This document shows, one piece after another, positions 34,324 through 44,475 of a stretch of 64,000 nt of DNA (positions are counted from its first letter, which is position 1; the number at the start of each line of letters is the position of its first letter). The DNA lies in contig NZ_JAPEMV010000008.1 in the NCBI RefSeq assembly GCF_026342355.1, positions 1 to 64,000 of the forward strand, in the 5' to 3' direction. A program made the translations under genes and the position numbers. The DNA comes from Streptomyces sp. NBC_00249. Its GTDB lineage: Bacteria; Actinomycetota; Actinomycetes; Streptomycetales; Streptomycetaceae. The notes beneath the pieces are model-generated. The model saw nothing but the letters and a program-made list of their open reading frames with translations, was not told where the DNA came from and ran no database searches.

Positions 34324-35088
34324 ATGGGTGACGTACTGGCCGGAAACCATGCCGTCTGGGAGTTCGAATCGGACTCGGTGCTCATCCGCTTCGCACGGGG
34401 GATGCGCACACCACGGCTCTGGCACGCGCTGGGCCCGCGCCGGATCCCCTTCGAAGCGTTGACCGGGGTGACCGTGACCGACACCGCGGGCCGGCGGGAC
34501 CCGGTGGTGCTGTACGCCGCACCCCGGGCCGGAGCCGATCCGCTGATGGAAGCTGCCTCCGGGCAGCTCAAGGAAGCCTGCGATCCGTACCGCCTCGTGC
34601 TGCCCGCGGACCGGGCGGAGCAGGCGACGGCCTTCGCCGAGGCGCTGCGCGCCCGCCTGGGCCCCGAGGCCGCCGAACCGGCGGACCGGTTCCTCGTGGA
34701 GGTCCCACGGCCGCCGGTCCACTTCAAGGCCTACGACGCCCGGGTCGACTTCGACGGCTCGACGATCACCTTCCAGTGGTCCCGGACCGGCGCCACGAGC
34801 ACCAAATGGAAGGCGGGCGACCAGCGGTACCCGCTGGCCGCCCTCTCCGACATCGAGTGGGTCTCCCCCGACCGCCCGGGCGGCGGCCACCTGCGGCTCC
34901 TGCTGCGCGACGGCGAAGGCAACACCGCCGCCGGCTCCGCCACCGACCCCCGGCCCGACCACGACCTGACCGCGGTCGTCTTCGGCGCGGGTGTCGGCGT
35001 CGGATCCGGAGGGGTCCACCAGGCCCTGCCGCTGGCGGCGGCCGTACTGGCGGGCCTCAAGGGCTCGGTCCGGCTCCGGGGAGCGTGA
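34324..35088 (+). CDS. DUF4429 protein
   Basis: 254 residues: MGDVLAGNHAVWEFESDSVLIRFARGM..., with two tandem DUF4429-like halves (RIPFEALTGVTVTD and YPLAALSDIEWVSP), each resembling a small PH-like beta domain. Cytoplasmic, no membrane segment, function unknown. ATG 34324 chosen from family start; ATG 34315 is an alternative three codons upstream. Confidence 0.8.
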   Translation: MGDVLAGNHAVWEFESDSVLIRFARGMRTPRLWHALGPRRIPFEALTGVTVTDTAGRRDPVVLYAAPRAGADPLMEAASGQLKEACDPYRLVLPADRAEQATAFAEALRARLGPEAAEPADRFLVEVPRPPVHFKAYDARVDFDGSTITFQWSRTGATSTKWKAGDQRYPLAALSDIEWVSPDRPGGGHLRLLLRDGEGNTAAGSATDPRPDHDLTAVVFGAGVGVGSGGVHQALPLAAAVLAGLKGSVRLRGA

Positions 35089-35113
35089 AGAGACGGCCTG
35101 AGGGAACCCCGGG

Positions 35114-36138
<1,025 letters not shown>

Positions 36139-36139
<1 letters not shown>

Positions 36140-36543
36140 CACTGTGCCTTCCTCGCGACGGTGTTCTTCGCGTCCGTGTTCTTCGCGTACATGCCGATCT
36201 TGAAGTCCAGTACGCCGAGGGCGTCCGTCAGCTCCGCGATCCGGGCCCGTACCTCGCGGCGCGTCCGCTCCAGCAGTTCCCGGCGGGCCTCGACGGTGTG
36301 CTCGCCCTCGCGCACCAGTTCCGCGTACCGGACCATGTCCGCCACCGACATGCCGGTGGCGCGCAGCTTGCCCACGAAGGACAGCCAGTCGAGGTCCCGG
36401 TCGCTGAACCGGCGCTGGCCCGAATGGGAGCGGTCCACGTGCGGCATCAGTCCGATCCGCTCGTACCAGCGCAGCGTGTGCTGGGTCAGCCCGGTCCGTG
36501 CCTCGACCTCGCTGATCGTGTACCGCGTCTCCGTCAGGCTCAT
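36139..36543 (-). CDS. MerR-family regulator
   Basis: 134 residues: winged helix YTISEVEARTGLTQHTLRWYERIGLMP followed by the dimer helix, without the Cys pattern of metal sensors. Members next to aldo/keto reductases usually sense small electrophiles. Operator lies 17 bp upstream of its start; it probably activates its own operon by twisting a long-spacer promoter. Confidence 0.9.
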
Positions 36544-36559
36544 GCCCCCACGCTAAAAC

Positions 36560-36577
36560 CTTGGAGTGCACTCCAAG
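36560..36577. promoter_or_regulatory. MerR operator
   Basis: CTTGGAGTGCACTCCAAG is a perfect 18-bp palindrome of the type used by MerR regulators. It lies between merR and the divergent serine hydrolase gene, 18 bp before the latter's start. Confidence 0.8.
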
Positions 36578-36594
36578 CAAGTAGGCTCGGCCCC

Positions 36595-37440
36595 ATGGAG
36601 AGCCCGGAAACCCTGCACAGCCTGCGGACCGTCGAGAGCTGGCCGGTACCGGCCGCCGCGGTGGCCGTCGTACGCGCCGACGGGAGCCTGGCCGGTTCCC
36701 ACGGCCCCGTCGACCGCCGCTTCCCGCTGGCCTCGGTCACCAAGCCGCTCGCCGCCTACGCGGTCCTCGTCGCCTACGAGGAGGGCGCCCTCGAACTGGA
36801 CGAACCGGCCGGCCCCGAAGGCGCGACGGTCCGTCACCTCCTCGCGCACACCAGCGGACTTGCCTTCGACGAGCACCGCGTCATGGCCCCGCCCGGACAG
36901 CGCCGGCTGTACTCCAACGCCGGTTTCGAGGTGCTCGGCGACCACCTCGCCAAGGCCACCGGGATCCCCTTCGCGGAGTACCTGCACCAGGCCGTCTTCG
37001 AGCCGCTGGGCATGACCTCCTCCAGCCTGGAGGGCTCCCCGGCGAAGGACGGCGTCTCCACCGTCGCCGACCTGGTGCGCTTCGCCGCCGAGCTCCAGGT
37101 GCCCCGGCTGCTCGACGTCCGCACCGTCGCCGAGGCCACCTCCGTGGTGCACCCCGGCCTCAAGGGCGTCCTGCCGGGCTACGGCCACCAGTCCCCCAAC
37201 GACTGGGGCCTGGGCATGGAGATCCGCGACGGCAAGTCCCCGCACTGGACGGGCGCCACCTCCTCGCCGCGCACCTTCGGGCACTTCGGCCAGTCCGGCA
37301 CCTTCCTGTGGGTGGACCCGGACGTCCGCGCCGCCTGCGTGGCGCTGACCGACCGCGCCTTCGGCCCCTGGGCCGTGGAGGCCTGGACCCCCTTCACCGA
37401 CGCGGTCCTGGCCGAGCTCCGCACGGCAGAGACCGCCTAG
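36595..37440 (+). CDS. Serine beta-lactamase-family hydrolase
   Basis: 281 residues with SVTK (SxxK nucleophile), YSN (YxN) and an HxG-like HFGQSG near the end, the class C / DD-peptidase fold. No signal peptide, so it is probably a cytoplasmic esterase or peptidase rather than a resistance enzyme. Divergent from merR; the last four bases (CTAG) are shared with the converging pirin gene. Confidence 0.87.
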   Translation: MESPETLHSLRTVESWPVPAAAVAVVRADGSLAGSHGPVDRRFPLASVTKPLAAYAVLVAYEEGALELDEPAGPEGATVRHLLAHTSGLAFDEHRVMAPPGQRRLYSNAGFEVLGDHLAKATGIPFAEYLHQAVFEPLGMTSSSLEGSPAKDGVSTVADLVRFAAELQVPRLLDVRTVAEATSVVHPGLKGVLPGYGHQSPNDWGLGMEIRDGKSPHWTGATSSPRTFGHFGQSGTFLWVDPDVRAACVALTDRAFGPWAVEAWTPFTDAVLAELRTAETA

Positions 37441-38096
37441 AGCGGAAGCTCCCAGATCAGCAGCTCCCCCGGGGACCCGGCCGTGATCCGCAGGTCCTTC
37501 TCGCCGGTGATCCGCGCCGAGTCCCCGGGGCCCAGCTCCTGCCCGTCGAGCCGCAGGTCCCCGCGCACCACGTGCAGGTAGACCCGGTCCGCGGCCGGTA
37601 CGGGGATCCGCTCGCCCGCGCCCGGCCGGCGGACGTGGAGCACCGCGCCCGCCGCCGGGACCTCGTACGGGGTGCCGTCCGCGAGGCCCCGTACGACCTC
37701 GTACGAGGGCTCCCCGCCGGCGGTCAGCGGCGCCAGCCAGGTCTGCACGAAGCGCAGCGGCACCGCGGCGGCGTTGCGCTCCACGTGCCGGGCGCCGGAG
37801 CCGGCGCCGAGCCGCTGGACGTCCCCGGGCCGGACCAGGCCGGTGTGGCCGCCGGTGCTGTCCTCGTGGGTGAGCTCGCCCTCGACCACCCAGGTGATGA
37901 TCTCGGTGTGGCTGTGCGGGTGCTCGTCGAAGCCCGAACCGGGGGCGAGGAGCTCCTCGTTGCAGGCGAGTACCGGGCCGAAGCGGATGTTGTCCGGGTC
38001 GTAGAAGGACCCGAAGGAGAAGGCGTGCCGGGTGGTGATCCCGGCGTCCCGGTCCCCTCCCTGGTAGCGGTCGGCGGCGCGGCGTACGTCAATCAT
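37437..38096 (-). CDS. Pirin family protein
   Basis: 219 residues, bicupin. Start MIDVRRAADRY, then the metal-binding pattern GFDEHPHSHTEIITWVVEGELTHEDS (His, His, His, Glu), and a C-terminal cupin (HVVRGDLRLDG...LLIWELPL). Pirins act as quercetinase-like dioxygenases or regulators. Stop codon overlaps the neighbouring stop in CTAG. Confidence 0.88.
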   Translation of the reverse strand: MIDVRRAADRYQGGDRDAGITTRHAFSFGSFYDPDNIRFGPVLACNEELLAPGSGFDEHPHSHTEIITWVVEGELTHEDSTGGHTGLVRPGDVQRLGAGSGARHVERNAAAVPLRFVQTWLAPLTAGGEPSYEVVRGLADGTPYEVPAAGAVLHVRRPGAGERIPVPAADRVYLHVVRGDLRLDGQELGPGDSARITGEKDLRITAGSPGELLIWELPL

Positions 38097-38177
38097 GGGG
38101 GCCACCGTAGCCCCCGGGCGGGAGCGCGGCGGCAGGCCCGAGTCCGCGCCGGGCGGCTGATAAGGCAGTCTTGTCCC

Positions 38178-39389
38178 GTGCCCCAACCCGAACGTGAGCA
38201 GTCCCCCGAGACCCGTCCCGCGCATCCGGCGCACCCCCACACCGCGACGCTGCGACGGCTGGAGAAGTCCTCCGGCAGGCTCGCCGCCAACGCCATCGCG
38301 CGCATGGACGAGACCCTGCCGTGGTACCGGGCGATGCCGCCGGAGAACCGCTCGTGGATCGGCCTGGTGGCGCAGGCCGGCATCGCCGCGTTCACCGAGT
38401 GGTTCCGGCACCCGGAGACCCCGCAGGCGATCTCCACGGACGTCTTCGGGACGGCTCCGCGCGAGCTGACCCGGGCGATCACCCTGCGCCAGACCGTGGA
38501 GATGGTCCGTACGACGATCGAGGTCATGGAGGCCGCGATCGACGAGGTGGCGGCCCCTGGCGACGAGTCGATCCTGCGCGAGGCGCTGCTGGTGTACGCC
38601 CGGGAGATCGCCTTCGCGACCGCCCAGGTGTACGCGCAGGCGGCCGAGGCGCGCGGGGCGTGGGACGCCCGGCTGGAGTCCCTCGTGGTGAACGCGGTGC
38701 TGTCGGGCGAGGCCGACGAGGGCGCGTTGTCGCGGGCGGCGGCGCTCGGCTGGAACTCGCCGGACCACGTGTGCGTGGTGCTGGGCACCGCCCCGGACGG
38801 GGACAGCGAGCTGACGGTGGAGGCGATCCGGCGTGCGGCCCGCCACCACAAGCTCCAGGTGCTGACCGGGGTGCTCGGCGACCGCCTCGTGGTGATCGCG
38901 GGCGGCAGTGACAATCCGATGCAGGTGGCGAAATCCCTGATCGGGCCGTTCGCGGCCGGTCCGGTGGTGGCGGGGCCGGTGGTCCCGGACCTGCTGAACG
39001 CGACGAAGTCGGCGCAGGCCGCGGCCGCCGGACTGAAGGCCTGTACGGCGTGGCAGGACGCGCCGAGGCCGGTCCTGGCGGATGATCTCCTGCCGGAACG
39101 CGCCATCGCCTCGGATCCCTCGGCCAGGGACCAGCTGGTGGAGGAGATCTACAGACCGCTGGAGGAGGCGGGCTCGGCGCTGCTGGAGACGCTGAGCGTC
39201 TACCTGGAGCAGGCGAGCAGCCTGGAGGGGGCCGCGCGGATGCTGTTCGTGCACCCGAACACGGTGCGCTACCGGCTCCGACGTGTGACCGACGTCACCG
39301 GCTGGTCACCCTCCGACGTTCGTTCGGCGTTCACGCTGCGGATCGCCCTGATCCTGGGGCGCCTGGCCGACGGAGATCCGCAGTCCTAG
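38178..39389 (+). CDS. fasR: FasR, activator of fatty acid synthesis
   Basis: 403 residues: N-terminal sensory region and a C-terminal PucR/CdaR-type helix-turn-helix (LETLSVYLEQASSLEGAARMLFVHPNTVRYRLRRVTDVTGWSPSDVRSAF). In S. coelicolor the same-position gene (SCO2386) encodes FasR, which activates fabD-fabH-acpP-fabF. The operon begins 83 bp downstream. GTG 38178 chosen; the frame is open further upstream but antisense to pirin. Confidence 0.92.
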   Translation: MPQPEREQSPETRPAHPAHPHTATLRRLEKSSGRLAANAIARMDETLPWYRAMPPENRSWIGLVAQAGIAAFTEWFRHPETPQAISTDVFGTAPRELTRAITLRQTVEMVRTTIEVMEAAIDEVAAPGDESILREALLVYAREIAFATAQVYAQAAEARGAWDARLESLVVNAVLSGEADEGALSRAAALGWNSPDHVCVVLGTAPDGDSELTVEAIRRAARHHKLQVLTGVLGDRLVVIAGGSDNPMQVAKSLIGPFAAGPVVAGPVVPDLLNATKSAQAAAAGLKACTAWQDAPRPVLADDLLPERAIASDPSARDQLVEEIYRPLEEAGSALLETLSVYLEQASSLEGAARMLFVHPNTVRYRLRRVTDVTGWSPSDVRSAFTLRIALILGRLADGDPQS

Positions 39390-39472
39390 ACTTTTGTCGG
39401 ACATCAACAATTACCCCGACTGTTCTTCGTCCCTGTCCCCACGGGCGGCGGAGACCATCCACAAGAGAGAGT
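39390..39472 (+). promoter_or_regulatory. fasR-fabD gap, FasR target region
   Basis: Holds the fab operon promoter. TTTTGT...ACAA (39392-39410) forms an inverted pair and is the best FasR site candidate. AAGAGAGAG before 39473 is the fabD ribosome site. Confidence 0.45.
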
Positions 39473-40411
39473 GTGAGGGTGCTCGTACTCGTCGCTCCAG
39501 GCCAAGGCGCTCAGACGCCCGGCTTCCTGACTCCCTGGCTCGAACTCCCAGGCGCCGCTGAACGCGTCGCCGGGTGGTCGGACGCCATCGGGCTCGACCT
39601 TGCCCACTACGGCACGAAGGCCGACGCGGACGAGATCCGCGACACGGCCGTGGCCCAGCCGCTGCTGGTGGCGGCCGGTCTGCTGTCCGCCGCCGAGCTC
39701 ACCGCCCGCCTCGCCGGGGGCCGTACGGCCTTCGGTGCCGTGTCGGGCCACAGCGTCGGTGAGATCACCGCCGCCGCGTACGCCGGTGTACTGGGCGAGC
39801 ACGACGCGCTGTCCTTCGTCCGTACCCGCGGTCTGGGCATGGCCGAGGCCGCCGCCGTCACCGAGACCGGTATGGCCGCGGTGCTGGGCGGTGACCGGGA
39901 CGTGGTCGTCGCGCACCTCGAGAAGCTGGGCCTGACCCCGGCCAACATCAACGGGGCGGGCCAGATCGTGGCCGCCGGCACCGCTGAGCAGATCGCCGCC
40001 CTCGAGGCCGAGAAGCCCGAGGGTTCCATGAAGGTCGTCGCCCTCAAGGTCGCGGGCGCCTTCCACACGCACCACATGGCTCCGGCCGTCGCCACCCTGG
40101 AGAAGGCCGCCGAGGCCCTCTCCCCGGCCGACCCGGCGCTGAAGTACGTGTCGAACAAGGACGGCCAGGTCGTCACCTCGGGAGCCGACGTCGTCGCCCG
40201 CCTGGTGGGCCAGGTCGCGAACCCGGTCCGCTGGGACCTGTGCATGGAGACGTTCGGCGCGCTCGGTGTCACCGGGATCGTCGAGCTCTGCCCCGGCGGG
40301 ACCCTGACGGGTCTGGCCAAGCGCGCGCTCAAGGGCGTGCCCAGTGTGGCTCTGAAGACCCCGGACGATCTCGACAAGGCCGCGGCGCTCGTCGCCGAGC
40401 AGACGGCCTGA
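39473..40411 (+). CDS. fabD: Malonyl-CoA:ACP transacylase
   Basis: 312 residues. Nucleophile elbow GHSVGE with Ser94, upstream APGQGAQ oxyanion loop, and catalytic His in GAFHTHHM. It loads malonate onto AcpP for fatty acid synthesis and usually for polyketides too. GTG start. First gene of a tight operon, 19 bp before fabH. Confidence 0.97.
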   Translation: MRVLVLVAPGQGAQTPGFLTPWLELPGAAERVAGWSDAIGLDLAHYGTKADADEIRDTAVAQPLLVAAGLLSAAELTARLAGGRTAFGAVSGHSVGEITAAAYAGVLGEHDALSFVRTRGLGMAEAAAVTETGMAAVLGGDRDVVVAHLEKLGLTPANINGAGQIVAAGTAEQIAALEAEKPEGSMKVVALKVAGAFHTHHMAPAVATLEKAAEALSPADPALKYVSNKDGQVVTSGADVVARLVGQVANPVRWDLCMETFGALGVTGIVELCPGGTLTGLAKRALKGVPSVALKTPDDLDKAAALVAEQTA

Positions 40412-40430
40412 GAGAAGGAGCCCACACAGC

Positions 40431-41435
40431 ATGTCCAAGATCAAGCCGGCCAAGGGCTCCCCGTACGCCCGCATCCTCGGTGTCGGCGGCTACCGCCCGA
40501 CCCGGGTGGTGCCCAACGAGGTCATCCTGGAGACGATCGACTCGTCCGACGAGTGGATCCGCTCCCGCTCCGGCATCGCCACCCGGCACTGGGCCTCGCC
40601 CCAGGAGACGGTCGCGGCGATGTCCGTGGAGGCGTCCGGCAAGGCCCTGGCCGATGCCGGTGTCTCCCCGGAGCAGATCGGTGCCGTGATCGTCTCGACG
40701 GTCTCGCACTTCAAGCAGACCCCGGCCGTCGCGACGGAGATCGCGCACCGGATCGGCGCGGTCAAGCCCGCCGCCTTCGACATCTCCGCGGGCTGTGCCG
40801 GTTTCGGCTACGGCCTCACCCTCGCCAAGGGCCTGGTCGTCGAGGGGTCGGCGCAGTACGTCCTCGTCATCGGGGTCGAACGACTGTCGGACCTGACCGA
40901 CCTGGAGGACCGCGCGACGGCCTTCCTGTTCGGTGACGGCGCCGGCGCGGTGGTCGTAGGTCCCTCGGACGAGCCGGCCATCGGCCCCACGGTGTGGGGT
41001 TCGGAGGGCGACAAGTCCGACACGATCAAGCAGACCGTGCCGTGGGACGAGTACCTCGGCAAGGACGGCGGAGAGAAGTTCCCGGCCATCACGCAGGAGG
41101 GTCAGGCGGTCTTCCGCTGGGCCGTCTTCGAGATGGCCAAGGTGGCCCAGCAGGCGCTCGACGCGGCCGGGATCACCGCCGAGGACCTGGACGTCTTCAT
41201 CCCGCACCAGGCGAACATGCGGATCATCGACTCGATGGTGAAGACTCTCAAGCTGCCGGAGCACGTCACGGTCGCCCGTGACGTGGAAACCACCGGCAAC
41301 ACGTCGGCCGCCTCGATCCCGCTCGCCATGGAGCGGCTCCTGGCGACCGGAGCGGCGAAGAGCGGCGACACCGCGCTCGTCATCGGCTTCGGGGCGGGAC
41401 TCGTCTACGCCGCGACGGTCGTTACCCTCCCCTAG
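40431..41435 (+). CDS. fabH: 3-oxoacyl-ACP synthase III
   Basis: 334 residues. Catalytic Cys122 (SAGCAGF), His in IPHQAN and Asn in TTGNTSAASIP. It starts fatty acid chains by condensing acyl-CoA primers with malonyl-ACP; the Streptomyces enzyme accepts branched primers. AAGGAG ribosome site 14 to 9 bases upstream. Confidence 0.97.
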   Translation: MSKIKPAKGSPYARILGVGGYRPTRVVPNEVILETIDSSDEWIRSRSGIATRHWASPQETVAAMSVEASGKALADAGVSPEQIGAVIVSTVSHFKQTPAVATEIAHRIGAVKPAAFDISAGCAGFGYGLTLAKGLVVEGSAQYVLVIGVERLSDLTDLEDRATAFLFGDGAGAVVVGPSDEPAIGPTVWGSEGDKSDTIKQTVPWDEYLGKDGGEKFPAITQEGQAVFRWAVFEMAKVAQQALDAAGITAEDLDVFIPHQANMRIIDSMVKTLKLPEHVTVARDVETTGNTSAASIPLAMERLLATGAAKSGDTALVIGFGAGLVYAATVVTLP

Positions 41436-41494
41436 GGCCGGGAACCCGTTCCCGCCCTGTTCAACCCAGTCAGCAGCTAGAGAAGGAGCGCCAC

Positions 41495-41743
41495 ATGGCC
41501 GCCACGCAGGAAGAGATCCTCGAGGGTCTCGCGGAGATCGTCAACGAGATCGCCGGCATCCCGCAGGAGGACGTCCAGCTCGACAAGTCCTTCACCGACG
41601 ACCTGGACGTCGACTCGCTGTCCATGGTCGAGGTCGTCGTCGCCGCCGAGGAGCGCTTCGAGGTCAAGATCCCGGACGAGGACGTCAAGAACCTCAAGAC
41701 GGTCGGCGACGCCGCGGACTACATCCTGAAGAACCAGGCCTGA
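41495..41743 (+). CDS. acpP: Acyl carrier protein
   Basis: 82 residues, acidic four-helix protein with the phosphopantetheine site DVDSLS (Ser41). Carries growing fatty acyl chains between FabD, FabH and FabF. AGAAGGAG ribosome site; the strong site suits high expression. Confidence 0.97.
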   Translation: MAATQEEILEGLAEIVNEIAGIPQEDVQLDKSFTDDLDVDSLSMVEVVVAAEERFEVKIPDEDVKNLKTVGDAADYILKNQA

Positions 41744-41822
41744 GCCTGACGAGCGTTTGTCGCCACCTGGCGGTGGCGCCGTGACAATTCAGCACCCCCT
41801 TAGACGTGGAGAAAGAATTCCT

Positions 41823-43100
41823 GTGAGCCCGACCAATCGCACCGTGGTCGTCACCGGTATCGGCGCAACCACTCCGCTGGGTGGCGACAGCGCTTCGACC
41901 TGGGAAGGTCTGCTCGCCGGCCGGTCCGGCGTCTCGCCCCTGGAGGGCGAGCGCTTCGCCGAACTGCCGGTCCGTATCGCCGCCCAGGCAGCCGTGGACC
42001 CGAGCGAGGTACTGCCCCGCCCGCTGGCCCGCAAGCTCGACCGCTCGGCACAGTTCGCCCTGATCGCCGCCCGTGAGGCCTGGGCCGACGCCGGGTACAC
42101 CGATCCGGCGGGCACGGAGACGACGACGGGCGCTTCCATCGTCCCCGAGCGTCTGGGCACCGTGATCGCCTCCGGCATCGGCGGCGTGACCACCCTGCTC
42201 GACCAGTACGACGTACTGAAGGAAAAGGGTGTGCGCCGGGTCTCCCCGCACACCGTCCCCATGCTCATGCCGAACGGCCCCTCGGCCAACGTCGGCCTCG
42301 AGGTCAACGCCCGCGCCGGTGTGCACACCCCGGTCAGCGCGTGCGCGTCGGGCGCCGAGGCCATCGGCTACGCCGTCGAGATGATCCGCACCGGCCGCGC
42401 CGACGTGGTCGTCGCCGGCGGTACCGAGGCGGCGATCCACCCGCTGCCGATCGCGGCCTTCGCCAACATGATGGCGATGTCCAAGAACAACGAGAACCCG
42501 ACCTCGGCCTCCCGCCCCTACGACAAGGCCCGCGACGGCTTCGTCCTCGGCGAGGGCGCGGGCGTCGTGGTGCTGGAGTCCGCCGAGCACGCCGCCGCGC
42601 GCGGCGCCCGGGTCTACTGCGAGGTGCTGGGCCAGGGTCTGTCCGCGGACAGCCACCACATCGCGCAGCCGGAGCCGACGGGCCGCGGTGTCGCCGCCGC
42701 GCTGCAGAACCTGCTCGACAACACGGGCCTGGACCCGGCCGAGCTGGTCCACCTGAACGCGCACGCCACGTCCACCCCGCAGGGTGACACGGCCGAGCTG
42801 AAGGCCCTGCGCAAGGTGCTGGGCGACGACCTCGACCACATCGCGATCTCCGCGACCAAGTCGATGACCGGTCACCTGCTGGGCGGTGCGGGCGGTATCG
42901 AGACCGTCGCGACCGTGCTGGCGCTGTACCACCGGATCGCCCCGCCGACGATCAACATCGACGACCTCGACGACGACATCGACGCGGACATCGTCGTCGG
43001 CGAGCCGCGCAAGCTGCCCGTCGAGGGCCCGCTCTCCGCGATCAACAACTCCTTCGGTTTCGGCGGCCACAACGTGAGCCTGGCCTTCCGCACCGTCTGA
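41823..43100 (+). CDS. fabF: 3-oxoacyl-ACP synthase II
   Basis: 425 residues, thiolase fold with Cys174 (SACASG), His in NAHATST and His in SMTGHLLGGAG. Performs chain elongation. GTG 41823 follows GGAGAAAG; earlier in-frame codons lack a ribosome site. Last gene of the operon; its terminator has been split by an IS30 element. Confidence 0.97.
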   Translation: MSPTNRTVVVTGIGATTPLGGDSASTWEGLLAGRSGVSPLEGERFAELPVRIAAQAAVDPSEVLPRPLARKLDRSAQFALIAAREAWADAGYTDPAGTETTTGASIVPERLGTVIASGIGGVTTLLDQYDVLKEKGVRRVSPHTVPMLMPNGPSANVGLEVNARAGVHTPVSACASGAEAIGYAVEMIRTGRADVVVAGGTEAAIHPLPIAAFANMMAMSKNNENPTSASRPYDKARDGFVLGEGAGVVVLESAEHAAARGARVYCEVLGQGLSADSHHIAQPEPTGRGVAAALQNLLDNTGLDPAELVHLNAHATSTPQGDTAELKALRKVLGDDLDHIAISATKSMTGHLLGGAGGIETVATVLALYHRIAPPTINIDDLDDDIDADIVVGEPRKLPVEGPLSAINNSFGFGGHNVSLAFRTV

Positions 43101-43119
43101 GCTGTCGCGCCGTACGCGT

Positions 43120-43131
43120 GAAGGCCCGCCC
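43120..43131 (+). terminator. Left arm of fabF terminator, interrupted
   Basis: GAAGGCCCGCCC here is the exact complement of 44444-44455, on the far side of the IS30 insertion. Together they would form a 12-bp hairpin 20 bp after fabF. Confidence 0.75.
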
Positions 43132-43150
43132 CGGGAATGGCGGTTTCTAG

Positions 43151-44426
43151 GGGTCGTTGCAACACGTGGTCGGTTTGATCAGGCCGCGAGGAGTTTATGC
43201 AGGCGCTCGGCTGGGGTTTCCCAGTCGAGCGTTTTGCGTGGGCGACCGTTGAGCTGGGCTGCGACGGCGTCGAGGCGGTCGCGGGTGTGGAGGGCCAGGT
43301 TGGTGCCCTTGGGGAAGTACTGCCGCAGCAGTCCGTTGGTGTTCTCGTTGGAGCCGCGCTGCCAGGGGCTGGCCGGGTCGCAGAAGTAGACCGGGACGTC
43401 GGTGGCGGTGGTGAAGGAGCGGTGTGAGGCCATCTCGGAGCCCTGGTCCCAGGTCAGGGACCGCTTGAGGTGGGAGGGCAGGGCCTGGACCGTGGCGATG
43501 AGCGCGTCGCGGACGTGTTCGGCGCTGCGGCCGTCGGGCAGGTGCAGGAGCATGACGTAGCGGGTGGCGCGTTCGACGAGCGTGCCGATCGCCGAACTGC
43601 CGTCCTTGCCGATGATCAGATCGCCCTCCCAGTGACCGGGCACGGCCCGGTCTGCCGCTTCTGCGGGCCGCTCGCTGATCATGACCATCGGGTCGGTGAA
43701 GCGGGGCTGGCGGGAGTTCGCCTGGCGCTGCGGTCTGCGGCGGGCGCGGCCACTGCGCAGGGCGCCGGCGAGCTCGCGGCGTAGCTCTCCGCGTCCTTGG
43801 ACGTAGAGAGCCTGGTAGACGGTCTCGTGGACCACGTGCATCTCCGGCCGGTCGGGAAAGGTTCTGCGCAGAGCCTGGCAGATCTGTTCCGGGCTCCACC
43901 GCTGGTCCAGGCCGGCCTGGACTGCTGCCCGCAGTTCGGGGTTCCGGCCGGTCTTGGACGGCTTGGGGCGCGGACGGCGGGCATCGGCGCGGGCCTGGGC
44001 GGCGTGGGGCCGGTACTGCCCGCTGCCGGGGTGCCGGTTGCGGCGGACCTCCCGGCTGACGGTGGAGGGACTGCGGCCCAGTTCCGCCGCGATCGCGCGG
44101 ATGGTGGCCTTCTCCCGCAGCCGGTCGGCGATGTGGATGCGATCGGCCTCGCACAGGTAGCGCGAGGAAACGGGAGGCGGCACCACCGCGTGTATCGGTG
44201 ATGCCGCCTTGTTCCCGCCGGACGGATTGCGTCCGTTGCGCCAGCGTCTGCCGGTCTTCGGGTTGATCCCGACGATCCGGCACGCTTCCTTGTTGTTCAG
44301 TCCCTGCCGCATGAGCTGGGAGTATGCCGCCCGCTCCGCAGAGAGCTTCTTGGCTCCCTGCGGCTTACGGTCGACCCGGACGTCGAAGTCCATCGCACCC
44401 CTTGAGCTGGGGTGTTGCAACAACTC
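43151..44426 (-). mobile_element. IS30-family insertion sequence
   Basis: 1276 bp. Ends GGGTCGTTGCAACAC (43151-43165) and its imperfect complement GTGTTGCAACAACTC (44412-44426) match at 13 of 15 positions. CTAG flanks both sides (43147-43150, 44427-44430) as the apparent target duplication. One transposase gene fills it. The insertion point lies in the loop of the fabF terminator. Confidence 0.88.
43179..44393 (-). CDS. IS30-family transposase
   Basis: 404 residues from MDFDVRVD. N-terminal helix-turn-helix regions (IRAIAAELGRSPSTVSREVRRN) recognise the inverted repeats. The catalytic DDE set is HWEGDLIIG (Asp), LTWDQGSEM (Asp) and GSNENTNGLLRQYFPKGT (Glu). Full length with no frameshift, so probably active. 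A start at 44423 would lie in the inverted repeat. Confidence 0.92.
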   Translation of the reverse strand: MDFDVRVDRKPQGAKKLSAERAAYSQLMRQGLNNKEACRIVGINPKTGRRWRNGRNPSGGNKAASPIHAVVPPPVSSRYLCEADRIHIADRLREKATIRAIAAELGRSPSTVSREVRRNRHPGSGQYRPHAAQARADARRPRPKPSKTGRNPELRAAVQAGLDQRWSPEQICQALRRTFPDRPEMHVVHETVYQALYVQGRGELRRELAGALRSGRARRRPQRQANSRQPRFTDPMVMISERPAEAADRAVPGHWEGDLIIGKDGSSAIGTLVERATRYVMLLHLPDGRSAEHVRDALIATVQALPSHLKRSLTWDQGSEMASHRSFTTATDVPVYFCDPASPWQRGSNENTNGLLRQYFPKGTNLALHTRDRLDAVAAQLNGRPRKTLDWETPAERLHKLLAA

Positions 44427-44475
44427 CTAGAACCCAAGAATCCGGGCGGGCCTTCGGCGTGTGACGGGTCCGCGG

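Noticed and set aside
36595..37440. Antibiotic-resistance beta-lactamase
   Set aside because: Lacks a signal peptide and class-specific motifs beyond the shared serine hydrolase fold.
39473..43100. Polyketide synthase cluster
   Set aside because: Gene set and order are the primary fatty acid synthase operon with FasR; no ketoreductase, cyclase or chain-length-factor partner.
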